Positions 1-8,675 of a stretch of 14,121 nt of DNA are shown here, piece after piece. Where the stretch lies: contig CAOZKB010000004.1 of NCBI GenBank assembly GCA_948571325.1, forward strand, positions 1 to 14,121. Reading direction: 5' to 3'. This DNA comes from an uncultured Candidatus Saccharibacteria bacterium (GTDB lineage: Bacteria > Patescibacteriota > Saccharimonadia > Saccharimonadales > Saccharimonadaceae). Numbering within the stretch: the first letter of the stretch is position 1; every line of letters starts with the position of its first letter. Both the position numbers and the translations under genes were made by a program. The notes under the pieces are model-generated. The model was not told the origin of the DNA. It searched no databases and worked only from the letters and a program-made list of their open reading frames with translations.

Positions 1-975
1 AATTTAGATATGGCGGTAGTAAGTTATTTACTGGCTAAGGAATGCCAAGATGGAGTAGTGACGGTACCAGCACGGTTAATTGCGGAATTTGTGAGTAATT
101 TACCAAGAAGTGAGAAAGTGGAAATCGTGGCGGAAGGAGCGAAAGCTACGATTAAGGCTGGGGGGTATAAATCGATAATTAATGGTGCTTTAGCGGATGA
201 TTTTCCGGAATTGCCGGGAATTGATGAGGAAAAAGTGGTGAAGTTTGTGATGGGGGCGGAGGATTTTAAGGCGGGGTTATCGCAAGTAATGATAGCATCG
301 AGTAATGATACGACACGACCGGCGTTGACTGGAGTATATTTCAATACTTTTGAGAATGGATTATATTTAGCAGCGACGGATGGGTATCGTTTGGCGGAGA
401 AAAAGTTGGTGGAAAAAGTGGAAAATGAGGTATCGGCGATTGTGCCGTCTAGTTCCCTGCAGGAAGTATTGAGGAGTTTAGGTGATGATGTGGACGAAGT
501 GGAAATTTTGTTTGATGAATCGCAAGTGAGGTTTAGGTTAGGAGATTTAGAGGTTACTTCAAAATTAATAGATGGCTCGTTCCCTGATTATCGACAATTG
601 ATTCCGAAAGAAACAGATATTCGATTGGACTTGAAGCGGGATGAGTTAGTGAGGATTACGAAATTAGCAGCGTTATTTGCGAAAGAAGTTGGGGGCTCGA
701 TTACCTGCGAAACAAATGTGGACTCGGGGATGTTTCAGGTGGCGTCGGTGGCAAATGAGTTTGGGGAGAATTCTTCGCAGATTAAAACTGAGGTAGAAGC
801 GGATGGTTTAGTAACGTTGAACTCGCGGTTCTTATTGGATGCTCTAAATGCTGTGGGTGGAAAAAAAATAGTGTTTGGATTTTCAGCGAGATTGGATCCA
901 GTAGTGTTGAGAGGTGAAGAGGAGGGGGGTAGTGGGAATACTTATGTGCATATTATTATGCCACTAAAGGGATAG
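1..975 (+). CDS. dnaN: DNA polymerase III beta subunit (sliding clamp), 5'-truncated by window edge
   Basis: The product is the ring-shaped processivity clamp that tethers DNA polymerase III to DNA. The reading frame is open from base 1 (Asn-Leu-Asp before the first Met at 10), so the gene begins upstream. By comparison with E. coli DnaN, roughly 45 N-terminal residues are missing, and the Met at 10 is internal (it matches the family's TDLEM region). Counting from that Met, clamp signatures are TRPALTGV (102-109), ATDGYRLA (122-129), SFPDYRQLIP (190-199) and the C-terminal IIMPLKG (315-321), equivalent to the usual VMPMR-type end. A short Gly/Glu-rich insertion (about 302-309) precedes the last strand. 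The stop is TAG, and recF follows 26 nt later on the same strand, the classic dnaN-recF order. Function is certain from the motifs; the true start cannot be seen. Confidence 0.97.
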   Translation, partial: NLDMAVVSYLLAKECQDGVVTVPARLIAEFVSNLPRSEKVEIVAEGAKATIKAGGYKSIINGALADDFPELPGIDEEKVVKFVMGAEDFKAGLSQVMIASSNDTTRPALTGVYFNTFENGLYLAATDGYRLAEKKLVEKVENEVSAIVPSSSLQEVLRSLGDDVDEVEILFDESQVRFRLGDLEVTSKLIDGSFPDYRQLIPKETDIRLDLKRDELVRITKLAALFAKEVGGSITCETNVDSGMFQVASVANEFGENSSQIKTEVEADGLVTLNSRFLLDALNAVGGKKIVFGFSARLDPVVLRGEEEGGSGNTYVHIIMPLKG

Positions 976-991
976 ATTACTGCTTTGGATT

Positions 992-995
992 GGAG
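992..995 (+). promoter_or_regulatory. Ribosome binding site that sets the recF start
   Basis: GGAG lies 6 nt upstream of the ATG at 1002. A TTG at 990 would extend recF by four codons (reading MEWY), but it overlaps this site and has no ribosome binding site of its own. The ATG at 1002 also gives the family-like N terminus MVIKRVKLANFR, so 1002 is preferred. Confidence 0.75.
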
Positions 996-1001
996 TGGTA
1001 C

Positions 1002-2024
1002 ATGGTGATTAAGCGGGTGAAATTGGCGAATTTTCGGAGTCACGAGTGGTTTGTGTTGGATTGTGAGCCGCAGACGACGAAGATTATTGGTGAGAATGGC
1101 TGTGGAAAAACGTCGATTTTAGAAGCGATTTATGAGGCGTTGCAGGGGAAAAGTTTTCGGGCGGTAGATCGCGAGATTGTGCGAAGAGGGGCGAGTTTTT
1201 ACCGGGTGGAATTAGATTATGATGATGGGCGAAAGATGGTGGTGGTGTATGATGGAACAAAGAAAGAGTTTCAGGTAGAGGATAAAAAGGCGAGGAGGTT
1301 GCCTAAAAAGAATAAGTATCCAATAGTGTTATTTGAGCCGGATGATTTGAATTTGGTAGGAGCTAGTCCGACGAGCCGGCGAAATTATTTTGACCGAATG
1401 TTGGGGCAATTGTCGGAAAAATATGGGGAGGCACTAAATCGCTATAATAAAGCCTTAAAACAACGGAATGAATTGCTTAAGAATGAGCATATTGGTAAGG
1501 CAGATTTGTTTTCGTGGAATTTATTACTAACTAGATATGGGGTAGCTTTAATGAAACAGCGCAGGTTTGGAATAGAGAGAATTAATCGAGAAGTTACGGA
1601 AACTTACCGTTCGATTGCGGAAAATGAAGATGAGATTGAGTTAGAGTATGTAACAGAAGTGAGAGGTGAAGACGAATTTTTACGAGTATTGGAGGAAAAT
1701 TTTGAGCGAGATAGACTTTTGGGGTATACAAATTATGGAGTACATCGAGATAATTATGAATTTAGTTTTAATGGGGCGAAAGCGGATGGTTCGGCGAGTC
1801 GGGGTGAAGTGAGGTCGCTAGTGATTGCATTGAAATTTATTGAGGCGGGAATGGTGGCAGAAAAATTAGGAAAACAACCGGTGGTTCTATTAGATGATGT
1901 ATTTTCCGAATTGGATGAAACTAGGCAGAAGTGTCTAGTACGGAATTTTCGGAATTCACAGATGATTATTACGTCGGTGGGGAGTGTAGAGGATTTGGGT
2001 GGGTGTGTAGTATTGGAAAAGTAG
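1002..2024 (+). CDS. recF: RecF, SMC-like ATPase for recombination and replication-gap repair
   Basis: RecF is a cytoplasmic DNA-binding ABC/SMC-type ATPase that helps RecO and RecR load RecA at single-strand gaps and stalled forks. The 340-aa product opens with the family's KLxNFRS-type strand. Walker A is GENGCGKT at residues 30-37, the ABC signature is SRGE at 266-269, and Walker B is VVLLDD ending at Asp298-Asp299, followed by FSELD with the D-loop acid at 305. The length is close to that of other RecF proteins. It lies 26 nt after dnaN and is probably cotranscribed with it. The stop TAG sits in a 12-bp in-frame near-duplication (TTGGAAAAGTAG then GTGGAAAAGTAA), so a second stop lies four codons on. 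A strong terminator follows. The family assignment is secure from motifs and context. Confidence 0.97.
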   Translation: MVIKRVKLANFRSHEWFVLDCEPQTTKIIGENGCGKTSILEAIYEALQGKSFRAVDREIVRRGASFYRVELDYDDGRKMVVVYDGTKKEFQVEDKKARRLPKKNKYPIVLFEPDDLNLVGASPTSRRNYFDRMLGQLSEKYGEALNRYNKALKQRNELLKNEHIGKADLFSWNLLLTRYGVALMKQRRFGIERINREVTETYRSIAENEDEIELEYVTEVRGEDEFLRVLEENFERDRLLGYTNYGVHRDNYEFSFNGAKADGSASRGEVRSLVIALKFIEAGMVAEKLGKQPVVLLDDVFSELDETRQKCLVRNFRNSQMIITSVGSVEDLGGCVVLEK

Positions 2025-2057
2025 GTGGAAAAGTAAGATAGAACAGGGGTAGAATAA

Positions 2058-2096
2058 TGTTGAACTTGTACATACCGTACAAGTTCAACATTTTTT
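2058..2096 (+). terminator. Intrinsic terminator after recF, possibly bidirectional
   Basis: A perfect 14-bp stem (2058-2071 pairing with 2077-2090) with a 5-nt loop is followed directly by six T at 2091-2096. It ends the dnaN-recF transcript. It also lies 26 nt beyond the stop of the convergent minus-strand gene. Read in that direction the tail is only TTATTCT, so it may stop the T4SS transcript less efficiently. Confidence 0.9.
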
Positions 2097-2115
2097 GCGG
2101 TGTTTTTGTGGGTAT

Positions 2116-4875
2116 TTAGCAGATGGCGAAACTACGGTTGCGAAGGTCGGCGTAGATGGTTGGATGAGTGGCGATTACGGTAGCTTGTGATTCTAACTCC
2201 TTTGAAGTGTCTGAATTATGGATTAGTTGACGTTTATTATTTTCGACGCGGGAAATCATAGTATCCGTGGGGATAATCGTTTGGGTTGCTTCCCCGTCCA
2301 TGGCGATAGTGGAGGAGGCGTCGTATTCATTAAGGTAGGCACAGTATTGAATAAACGCGATTACGGATTGGGAATCATTAATTGATAGGCCGGAGATGCG
2401 AGAAATCATTTTATCAAGTGGTTCTTCGGAGAGTGGGGTTGTATTGCCGTATTGTTCAGCATAGGCAAGAGCGACGCTTTTAGTGCCACTGAGGTGAGCG
2501 GTAATGCGATCGTCGGCGAGGAAGAGTTGGTAATATTTGAATTCGTTATCCCAGCGTGGGTTTGAGGTGGTATTCATACAATATTTACCGGAAGCCCAAA
2601 GGTATGCTGGATCATTGATGCCATTAGGGTTAACTACGAAAGCGTCTTCGGCTTCAATGGATGCATTTTTAATATCGCTAGTATTAAAGAGAGCATCGAG
2701 AACGTTAACATCAAGAATGCCGTAAGGTGAAATACGGTCAGCGCAGAAATCCTTGAATTTACTGAGTTCGCTACCTTTGATAATGTTGCCACTGCTGTCA
2801 AGTTGGCTAGAGATTAAGTTAACGTAAGTGCTATCGTTGATGGCGGTGTTACTAATTGTGTTATTATCAAAGGTGCCGGTTTGCCCACAGAATACGTCAC
2901 CTTCAGCGTCAATGCCATTAATGACGCTACAAGAATCGCCAAAGGTATCCCAATAGCTAGAAGTGTAGCCGTAATATTTACCGGCGGCGTTGGCGATATT
3001 CATACCAGAATGATTAGCGATTTGGGTGGTGGATTTGGATGTTGTATTGGCAATAGTAGTAATATTACTAGTAATACTGTTACCTGGTAGGAAAATTGGC
3101 ATAATTGAATATATGATACTACCGAGAAAAGTGTTTTTAGAGCTTGCGTCGAGTGGACTACGGTTAAGTCGGTCTATTCTAGCATCTTGCATGGTGATTT
3201 TGCCGACAGTTTCGTTATAAGCTGCGTTGGCTTCAGCGTCGCCTGGAGATTGGCCGCTACCATTAATACCTATATTGGTACCACCAGAGCGGAAGCCACG
3301 AGCAGTATGTGCGCCGAACGCGAGGCTACCGGTAATATCCCAACGATTAGAGAACATAATTTCGGCGACTAGTGGTACTAAGACGGTAAAGTCGTCGCCG
3401 AAGAGGTAGTCACCGAATGAATCGGTGAAGCAGGCTAAGCTAACAAAGAATGATGTAAGGGTCTTGATAACACCACCAATAATTGGCATTTGAATAGTGT
3501 TTTGCGCGGCGTATTCTGCGTAACATTCTGTGCCGGAAAAATCTGGAATACCCATGGCTTTATAGATGGCAGTGACACCACGCTCGTATGAGTAATCATA
3601 GCCGTCGTGTTTGTCTAACGGAGCATCAGAAAGCATACTGAGGAGAGTTTTTTCTTCTAGCGGGGCACCAGAGACGGTTTTAGTAGAGATTTCTGTTTTC
3701 ATATTATTAGCGGATTTCATGTCTAGTATTTCGGCAGTATCTGGGGTAAACATAGTATTAAGAAGGTTATGGATGGCAGATTCGGAACCATATCCTGCCA
3801 TAGTTTTACTCATATTTTCAGCGATGGTAGTAGAGTATTTAACTGATTGGAGTTTTTCTAGACCATAAAGTGTGGTGGCGACCATATTGGCCATACGGAA
3901 TTTAAGACAAGTTTTGGAGGGGACTGTATTGTCGCGTCCGGCTGGAAATTTTTCATTACCATAAACCATCTCGCGTGAAGCTTTTTGGGCGATGGTTTGT
4001 AAGTAACTGCGAGCCTTTTGTTTGGATTCTTCACTGATGATATGATCCTTGCTAGTAGTACTGCCGTTAGTGGTATTACGAAAAGGACCTTCTATAATCC
4101 ATTCAACTGTGGTAGTAGTTTTAGTTTCTCCGGTTTCTGGATCTGTGGTGGTGGTTGTTTTCTCTTCTTTTTCTAATGTTTTATATGTTATTGCGTCGGC
4201 ATTATTAGTTGTCTCAAAAAGTTTTTCCATGGTTTTATTGTATTCTTCTTCATCTTTTTCGATGTTATCGGAAACACGGAAATTTTTGAATTTATTACGC
4301 AGATCGCCACCTTCACTGCGGATGGTGTAATATGTATTAGCGAGATCGTCGTAGTATCCCATGGCGCGGATATTACCGGCCTTGTTAATACGGGCGCGGT
4401 AATCATCTTGGTTTTCGATTTGTTCTTCGGTGATATTATCAGGGTCAATGTTATTAGACTCTAGATTAGATTCATAAGAGCTGGAGTTGGCGACGCGATC
4501 GTAGATTGGTAATGAATTGCCTTGTCCAGCACTGATGCCGGAGGCGATTTTGTGATAACGGGCAAGATTTCCAGGGTATTGTGTATCGGAAACGTCGGTG
4601 AGGTTGCTCATCATCATACCGATAATATTAAGGGGAGAAGAGGCGATAAGGGTACCGGCACCAAAAAGGAGTAAAAGCATAATGAGGGCGATAACGACGA
4701 AACTTTTGGATTTGTGACCCTTGAAAGGGTTTTTGCGGGGTGGTTCGGCGTCGTTGCGATAGAGTCCACCTTCGGAACCGTTGGGGTTGTCGCTTGCTTG
4801 AATTGCGGAAGAATTGTTTTTGCGAGCTTGGATGGCAGCACTTTCGGCGGCGCGAAGCATAGTTTGAGGATTCAT
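2116..4875 (-). CDS. Large membrane-anchored extracytoplasmic protein of the T4SS locus, function unknown
   Basis: This 919-aa product matches no family I can name. It has a hydrophilic N terminus ending in a basic stretch (about 47-57), then one strong transmembrane helix at about 58-79. By the positive-inside rule the bulk would lie outside the membrane. A Thr-rich, charged low-complexity stretch sits at about 239-258. Further hydrophobic segments lie near 463-482, 495-508 and 583-597; these could be membrane-associated or buried. There are nine cysteines, including the last residue, all after about position 320. The start ATG shares one base with the TAA of virB4, and AGGAG lies 10 nt upstream, so the two are translationally coupled. 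Being the last gene of the operon, it is likely an outward-facing component or a secreted/adhesive part of the machine (inference). VirB8- or VirB10-like roles are possible, but no supporting motif is visible. Confidence 0.85.
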   Translation of the reverse strand: MNPQTMLRAAESAAIQARKNNSSAIQASDNPNGSEGGLYRNDAEPPRKNPFKGHKSKSFVVIALIMLLLLFGAGTLIASSPLNIIGMMMSNLTDVSDTQYPGNLARYHKIASGISAGQGNSLPIYDRVANSSSYESNLESNNIDPDNITEEQIENQDDYRARINKAGNIRAMGYYDDLANTYYTIRSEGGDLRNKFKNFRVSDNIEKDEEEYNKTMEKLFETTNNADAITYKTLEKEEKTTTTTDPETGETKTTTTVEWIIEGPFRNTTNGSTTSKDHIISEESKQKARSYLQTIAQKASREMVYGNEKFPAGRDNTVPSKTCLKFRMANMVATTLYGLEKLQSVKYSTTIAENMSKTMAGYGSESAIHNLLNTMFTPDTAEILDMKSANNMKTEISTKTVSGAPLEEKTLLSMLSDAPLDKHDGYDYSYERGVTAIYKAMGIPDFSGTECYAEYAAQNTIQMPIIGGVIKTLTSFFVSLACFTDSFGDYLFGDDFTVLVPLVAEIMFSNRWDITGSLAFGAHTARGFRSGGTNIGINGSGQSPGDAEANAAYNETVGKITMQDARIDRLNRSPLDASSKNTFLGSIIYSIMPIFLPGNSITSNITTIANTTSKSTTQIANHSGMNIANAAGKYYGYTSSYWDTFGDSCSVINGIDAEGDVFCGQTGTFDNNTISNTAINDSTYVNLISSQLDSSGNIIKGSELSKFKDFCADRISPYGILDVNVLDALFNTSDIKNASIEAEDAFVVNPNGINDPAYLWASGKYCMNTTSNPRWDNEFKYYQLFLADDRITAHLSGTKSVALAYAEQYGNTTPLSEEPLDKMISRISGLSINDSQSVIAFIQYCAYLNEYDASSTIAMDGEATQTIIPTDTMISRVENNKRQLIHNSDTSKELESQATVIATHPTIYADLRNRSFAIC

Positions 4876-6710
4876 TAAACGGTGTCTCCTGGTCTAGTAG
4901 TAATCAGAGCTTCTTCGGTTTCGGAGGCAATAATGCGAATATGAACATGGCTGGGACCAGCGAAGAAAAGTCCTTGTCCGACTGGGAAATTAGCGAGACG
5001 CTTACGCTCTTCGTTGGTAAGCTTAAATACATCAGATAGAACATCTACGGCGGAGCTGGATTGTTTGAGGAGTAGTTGCATAGAGGAGTTGGTAACGATA
5101 GCGCGACCCATTTTGCTACTCATGAAGTCTTCCACGTCTTGTGTGATAGTAGTGAGCCCGAGATAATATTTACGAGCGCGCTTAGCAAGACTGAAGAGGA
5201 AGTTGGCGGAATCATCGTATTGCATAAGTTGCCAAGCCTCATCGACGATAAGGAGGCGTTTTTTCTGTTCGGCGCGAATGACGTTCCAGATGTGGCTCAA
5301 GACGATATACATAGCGACGGGACGCAGTTCATCCTCGAGGTCGCGTACGTTAAAGACAACCATTTGGTTATTAATATCAATATTGGATTGCTGAGAGAAA
5401 ATACCGGCGAAAGTACCAGAAGTATATTTGCGCAGACGTTGAGCAAGTTGTGGACCAGTGCCACCCATGTGAAGGAGGGTATCGTAAAGGTTAATGACGG
5501 TGGGTGGAGTACTTTGATGAGTGAGTGGGTCGCTAGTGATACCAGCACGAGCGTAAGTATCAATTAAAGCTTGGTCAAGGTCGGCTTCTTCATTAGCGGT
5601 AAGGGCGGGGACAACTTGGCCATTTGGTCCGACTTGGTTCCCTCCTAGCATAAGACGGAAAAGGCCATGTAAAGTGACGAGATTAGCACGGAGGGCATCG
5701 TTGGCGTCTTCTTTGTCGATGACTTTTGGTAAGTCGAATGGGTTAATACGAACATCGGAGTTGAGACTAAGCCTAATATAACTACCACCAACTGCATCAC
5801 AAAGGCGTTGATATTCGTTTTCTGGGTCGATGATGAGAATGTCGGTGCCAATCATCATAGAGCGGACAGCTTCAAGTTTAACAGCGAAAGATTTACCAGC
5901 ACCGGATTTAGCAAAGACGACTTGGTTGGCGTTTTCTAGGGAGAAGCGATCGAAGATAACGAGACCGCTATTATGCATATTGATGCCATAAAGGATACCG
6001 TTTTCTTGAGTAAGGTCGGCGGAAGTGAAGGGAAAACTAGTGGAAATAGCACCGGTGTTCATATTGCGACGAATTTGGAGTTGGTCAGTACATTGAGGGA
6101 GACAACTGTTCATTCCCTGCTCTTGTTGAGAGCTAGCGACTTTGGAGAAGACCATTTGTTGACCAAGCATGGTTTCGATTTTGTTTTGGACGAAACTGAG
6201 TTCATCAAGTGAATCAGCCCAGAGTGTAATATAGAGGCCGAAGCGGAAGAATTTCTCAGCACCGACTTGGAGTTGGTCGCGGAGTTCCTCGGCGTCACGA
6301 ATGGCGGCTTCGAGCTCTGGGTCGCGGACTTTACCTTTTTCGGTATTAACGTTGTAGCTGGCTTCGAGCTGAGTAACTTTTTTGCGGAGGTTTTTCATCA
6401 CTACGGTAGTTTCGACTGGATAAACATACATTGAGACATCGAGCACTTCATCAACATTAATTAATGGGGAAATCCAACCGGTAAATAGGGTGCGGGGGTA
6501 GGCATAAACGTAAATGGTGCGGCCGTATTTGGTGCCAAGACGGAAATAACTGGAGTGAATTTCGATAGAACTAGGGGAAATGAGGTCACGGAGAGTAGTA
6601 ATTCCCTGTTCAAAAGCCTGCTGGATTTCAGCTTCTTCGGCAGCTTGAGATTGTGCGGCAATATCAGAAGCGTTAAGTTTTTGCTTCTTTTGTTTTTTCT
6701 TCTTAGACAT
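4875..6710 (-). CDS. virB4: VirB4/TraE-type conjugation ATPase
   Basis: VirB4 is the AAA+/RecA-like ATPase that energises pilus and channel assembly in every T4SS and acts at the cytoplasmic membrane face. In the 611-aa product, a Lys-rich N terminus precedes a domain of about 230 residues. The ATPase follows: Walker A AKSGAGKS at 267-274, IDPENEY at 294-300, Walker B LLIVDE at 486-491 followed by AW, and a TITQ sensor-like motif near 521-524. The first Walker A Gly is replaced by Ala. The start at 6710 is chosen because AAAGGAGAG (6715-6723) lies upstream with 6 nt between AGGAG and the ATG. A frame extending back to 6758 would lie inside the upstream gene. The start overlaps the end of the upstream gene by 8 nt. 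The protein is shorter than common VirB4 proteins (about 800 aa), and the missing N-terminal part may be the upstream gene. Confidence 0.92.
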   Translation of the reverse strand: MSKKKKQKKQKLNASDIAAQSQAAEEAEIQQAFEQGITTLRDLISPSSIEIHSSYFRLGTKYGRTIYVYAYPRTLFTGWISPLINVDEVLDVSMYVYPVETTVVMKNLRKKVTQLEASYNVNTEKGKVRDPELEAAIRDAEELRDQLQVGAEKFFRFGLYITLWADSLDELSFVQNKIETMLGQQMVFSKVASSQQEQGMNSCLPQCTDQLQIRRNMNTGAISTSFPFTSADLTQENGILYGINMHNSGLVIFDRFSLENANQVVFAKSGAGKSFAVKLEAVRSMMIGTDILIIDPENEYQRLCDAVGGSYIRLSLNSDVRINPFDLPKVIDKEDANDALRANLVTLHGLFRLMLGGNQVGPNGQVVPALTANEEADLDQALIDTYARAGITSDPLTHQSTPPTVINLYDTLLHMGGTGPQLAQRLRKYTSGTFAGIFSQQSNIDINNQMVVFNVRDLEDELRPVAMYIVLSHIWNVIRAEQKKRLLIVDEAWQLMQYDDSANFLFSLAKRARKYYLGLTTITQDVEDFMSSKMGRAIVTNSSMQLLLKQSSSAVDVLSDVFKLTNEERKRLANFPVGQGLFFAGPSHVHIRIIASETEEALITTRPGDTV

Positions 6711-7701
6711 TCTTCTCTCCTTTGCGAACATAAGTAGTGGCAATTTTAGTGAAATCAACTAACGGTTCACGAACTGCGGTATCTGGGTTATTGAAGTTGT
6801 AATACAATTGGCTGAGTTCGCGAGTATTAAGGCGGGCGGATTGAATACCGATTTGGTAGAGGCCGGCGACGACAGCATCGACACGGTTATTGAGCTCATC
6901 AATGGCTTTATCGTAAACTTCACGGTTAATGCGGGTGATGGCAGGACCTTTGTTGCGGGTGAAAGTTTTGAAAAAGTTTTTGGTTTCTTGAACGAGTTTT
7001 TCGGCATCGGCAGAACTGTAGTATGAAATAACGATAAAGAATGATTTATCCATAATATTAGCTTCTTGAGCGAGAATGTCGATAAAGTTGATGTAATCAT
7101 CCATTAGAACGCCGAGGAGCATATTATCGTTGGTGCGGCGACGCTCGGTGAGGCGCTCGATGTAAGGTCCAATGTCGACGCGCTGGGAGCGAGCGAGGAT
7201 TTGAATGGTAAAAGTGAGGGAGTTGAGGAAGTTTTGGTAGCTATATTCAACACCCTCACGTTCGGTTTCGGACATAAGATCGAAGTTAATGGATTGGCAA
7301 GCGATTACAGCACGGAAGGAACCGTCTTTCATAATAACTAGACCATCACGAAGTTCGGAAATAAGAAGAGTGGATTGGGTAGAGATGGGGTTATCGGGTG
7401 TTGCATTGGTTGGTGCTGCTGCTGGGACGTTTTGGGTGGCGGAGCCAATAGCCTGAGGTGTATTGGCTTGTGGAATGCCGACGGGTTGAACACTAGGTTG
7501 CATCATCGGTTGGGGTGGTTGGTTAAAAGCTTGGGTGGAAGGTACCTGAATAGGCATTTGTTGTTGCATACTGGCTTGCTGGGCGCGTGCGGCGGCAACT
7601 TCGTTAAGTGGCCGTGCGGCTGGTTGACTCTGTGGAATATTGCCAGGATTAGGCATGAGATTTGGCGATGGATTTGACATTGGTGGTTGATTTGGGTTCA
7701 T
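6703..7701 (-). CDS. TraC/VirB4 N-terminal-domain-like protein
   Basis: The 332-aa product has a Pro/Gln/Asn/Met-rich disordered N terminus (1-110) and a folded C-terminal part (about 111-332). The folded part begins with a LRDGLVIMKDGSFRAVI pattern and alternates helices and strands, as in the N-terminal domain of VirB4/TraC proteins. It has no Walker motifs and no membrane helix. Its stop overlaps the virB4 start by 8 nt (ATGTCTAA), implying tight coupling and equimolar synthesis. AAGGAG stands 10 nt before the ATG and overlaps the end of the PrgI gene. I infer that it partners with, or is a split-off domain of, the VirB4 ATPase. This rests on pattern and position and not on alignment; the alternative is an unrelated cytoplasmic T4SS accessory protein. 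Confidence 0.75.
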   Translation of the reverse strand: MNPNQPPMSNPSPNLMPNPGNIPQSQPAARPLNEVAAARAQQASMQQQMPIQVPSTQAFNQPPQPMMQPSVQPVGIPQANTPQAIGSATQNVPAAAPTNATPDNPISTQSTLLISELRDGLVIMKDGSFRAVIACQSINFDLMSETEREGVEYSYQNFLNSLTFTIQILARSQRVDIGPYIERLTERRRTNDNMLLGVLMDDYINFIDILAQEANIMDKSFFIVISYYSSADAEKLVQETKNFFKTFTRNKGPAITRINREVYDKAIDELNNRVDAVVAGLYQIGIQSARLNTRELSQLYYNFNNPDTAVREPLVDFTKIATTYVRKGEKNV

Positions 7702-7715
7702 GTTATAATAACTCC

Positions 7716-8621
7716 TTAATGCAATGATACATAAACTTCTTTTTCGTTTTCTTGGCGGATGCGATCGGCTTGTTGTTGGATGGTTTGGACGCTATAATCA
7801 GGGTTGTAAGCGAGATTCCCCATTTGTTTAACGGCTTCGGGGTTTGTGAGGGGCTGGATGACGGCTGAGGAAGTGTCCATGATGTGGGGTGGAGTTTCGA
7901 CGGTGGGGTTAGCAGTGAGGCCGGCGTTATAAGCTTCGGGATTGATGTTTTGGGCAACGAAATTGGCGCTAGGTTGAATAACATGACGATCGAATGGTAC
8001 GGATTGTTGAGGTTGAGCGGCAGTTTGGGCAGCTTCGGAGTTTTGGATAGCGGCGCGCATTTGGTTAACAGCTTCGTTATGGCGAGCTTGTTGTTCTTTG
8101 GAAATTAAATTAGTGAGGCGATTGGTGTTGACTTGGTCAAACATATCGGTAATACCGTTAGCCTCGGCGTAAAATTCGTCGCGGACGGGGCTGCCAGCGT
8201 TTTTAATAGCGTAGCCTTCTGTATCGATAATGCCAGCGAGGAAAGAAAGGCGGTACCCAGCTTCTTCCCCAGTAATGTTGCGGACGCGAGTAGGTTCGAC
8301 TTTTTTGGGTGCAACGATGGTGATGGTAGATTCGCGTTGACCGGGGATCCAGAAGCGACGGTTAGGTTTTGTATAGAAAGAAATAAGGGCGGCAAGGTAA
8401 GTTTCCATTGGTTGGTCTTTTTTGATGGGGAGAGCCATAATGATTAGGAAGAAGGCAAAAGGAATTGGGATGACGGCGAGTAGGGGAAAAATTTGAAAAA
8501 GAAATACTGCGAGGGTGATAAGCCCTAGTGCAATCATTACGTAAACGAATTGACGAAAAGAGAGCGGGCCGAGCAGTTTATCGTCGGCTTCGACATCTTG
8601 CGGAACCTTATAAGTAGCCAT
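7716..8621 (-). CDS. PrgI-family T4SS membrane protein with long C-terminal tail
   Basis: PrgI proteins are small inner-membrane T4SS parts, usually of about 100-130 aa and found beside VirB4 in monoderm bacteria and CPR. The first 110 residues fit the family: MATYKVPQDVEADDKLLGPL, then two membrane helices (about 25-44 and 46-65) and the RFWIPG motif at 89-94 preceding a strand. The 301-aa product continues for some 190 residues as a hydrophilic, Gln/Asn/Ala/Pro-rich tail ending in a charged helix. There is no Shine-Dalgarno sequence just before the ATG: the 19 nt upstream are A/T-rich (TATGATAAAATAAAATT). Translation may therefore depend on the short leader frame that ends 12 nt upstream. 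The TraC-like gene follows after 14 nt. Confidence 0.88.
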   Translation of the reverse strand: MATYKVPQDVEADDKLLGPLSFRQFVYVMIALGLITLAVFLFQIFPLLAVIPIPFAFFLIIMALPIKKDQPMETYLAALISFYTKPNRRFWIPGQRESTITIVAPKKVEPTRVRNITGEEAGYRLSFLAGIIDTEGYAIKNAGSPVRDEFYAEANGITDMFDQVNTNRLTNLISKEQQARHNEAVNQMRAAIQNSEAAQTAAQPQQSVPFDRHVIQPSANFVAQNINPEAYNAGLTANPTVETPPHIMDTSSAVIQPLTNPEAVKQMGNLAYNPDYSVQTIQQQADRIRQENEKEVYVSLH

Positions 8622-8633
8622 AATTTTATTTTA

Positions 8634-8669
8634 TCATAGAATGGGTAGAAAATGTGTATATTCTCCCAC
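8634..8669 (-). CDS. Candidate 11-codon leader peptide before the PrgI gene
   Basis: A GTG-started frame encodes MGEYTHFLPIL and stops with TGA 12 nt before the PrgI ATG. A near-perfect Shine-Dalgarno AGGAGGTG (8679-8686) lies 9 nt upstream of the GTG. No other start fits that Shine-Dalgarno, and the PrgI gene lacks one, so reinitiation or coupling is plausible. The frame is too short to be convincing by composition. Confidence 0.3.
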   Translation of the reverse strand: MGEYTHFLPIL

Positions 8670-8675
8670 CAAAAA

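Noticed and set aside
10..12. ATG at 10 as the start of dnaN
   Set aside because: The frame is open upstream to base 1, and this Met matches an internal DnaN position about 45 residues into the family, so the gene is cut by the window edge.
5076..5567. 163-codon open frame on the plus strand inside virB4
   Set aside because: It lies antisense to the well-supported VirB4 ATPase coding region (Walker B region and upstream), has no ribosome binding site, and its composition follows the complementary gene.
6708..6758. Longer virB4 starting at 6758
   Set aside because: It would add 16 residues encoded inside the upstream gene and lacks its own ribosome binding site. AAAGGAGAG sits correctly before the ATG at 6710.
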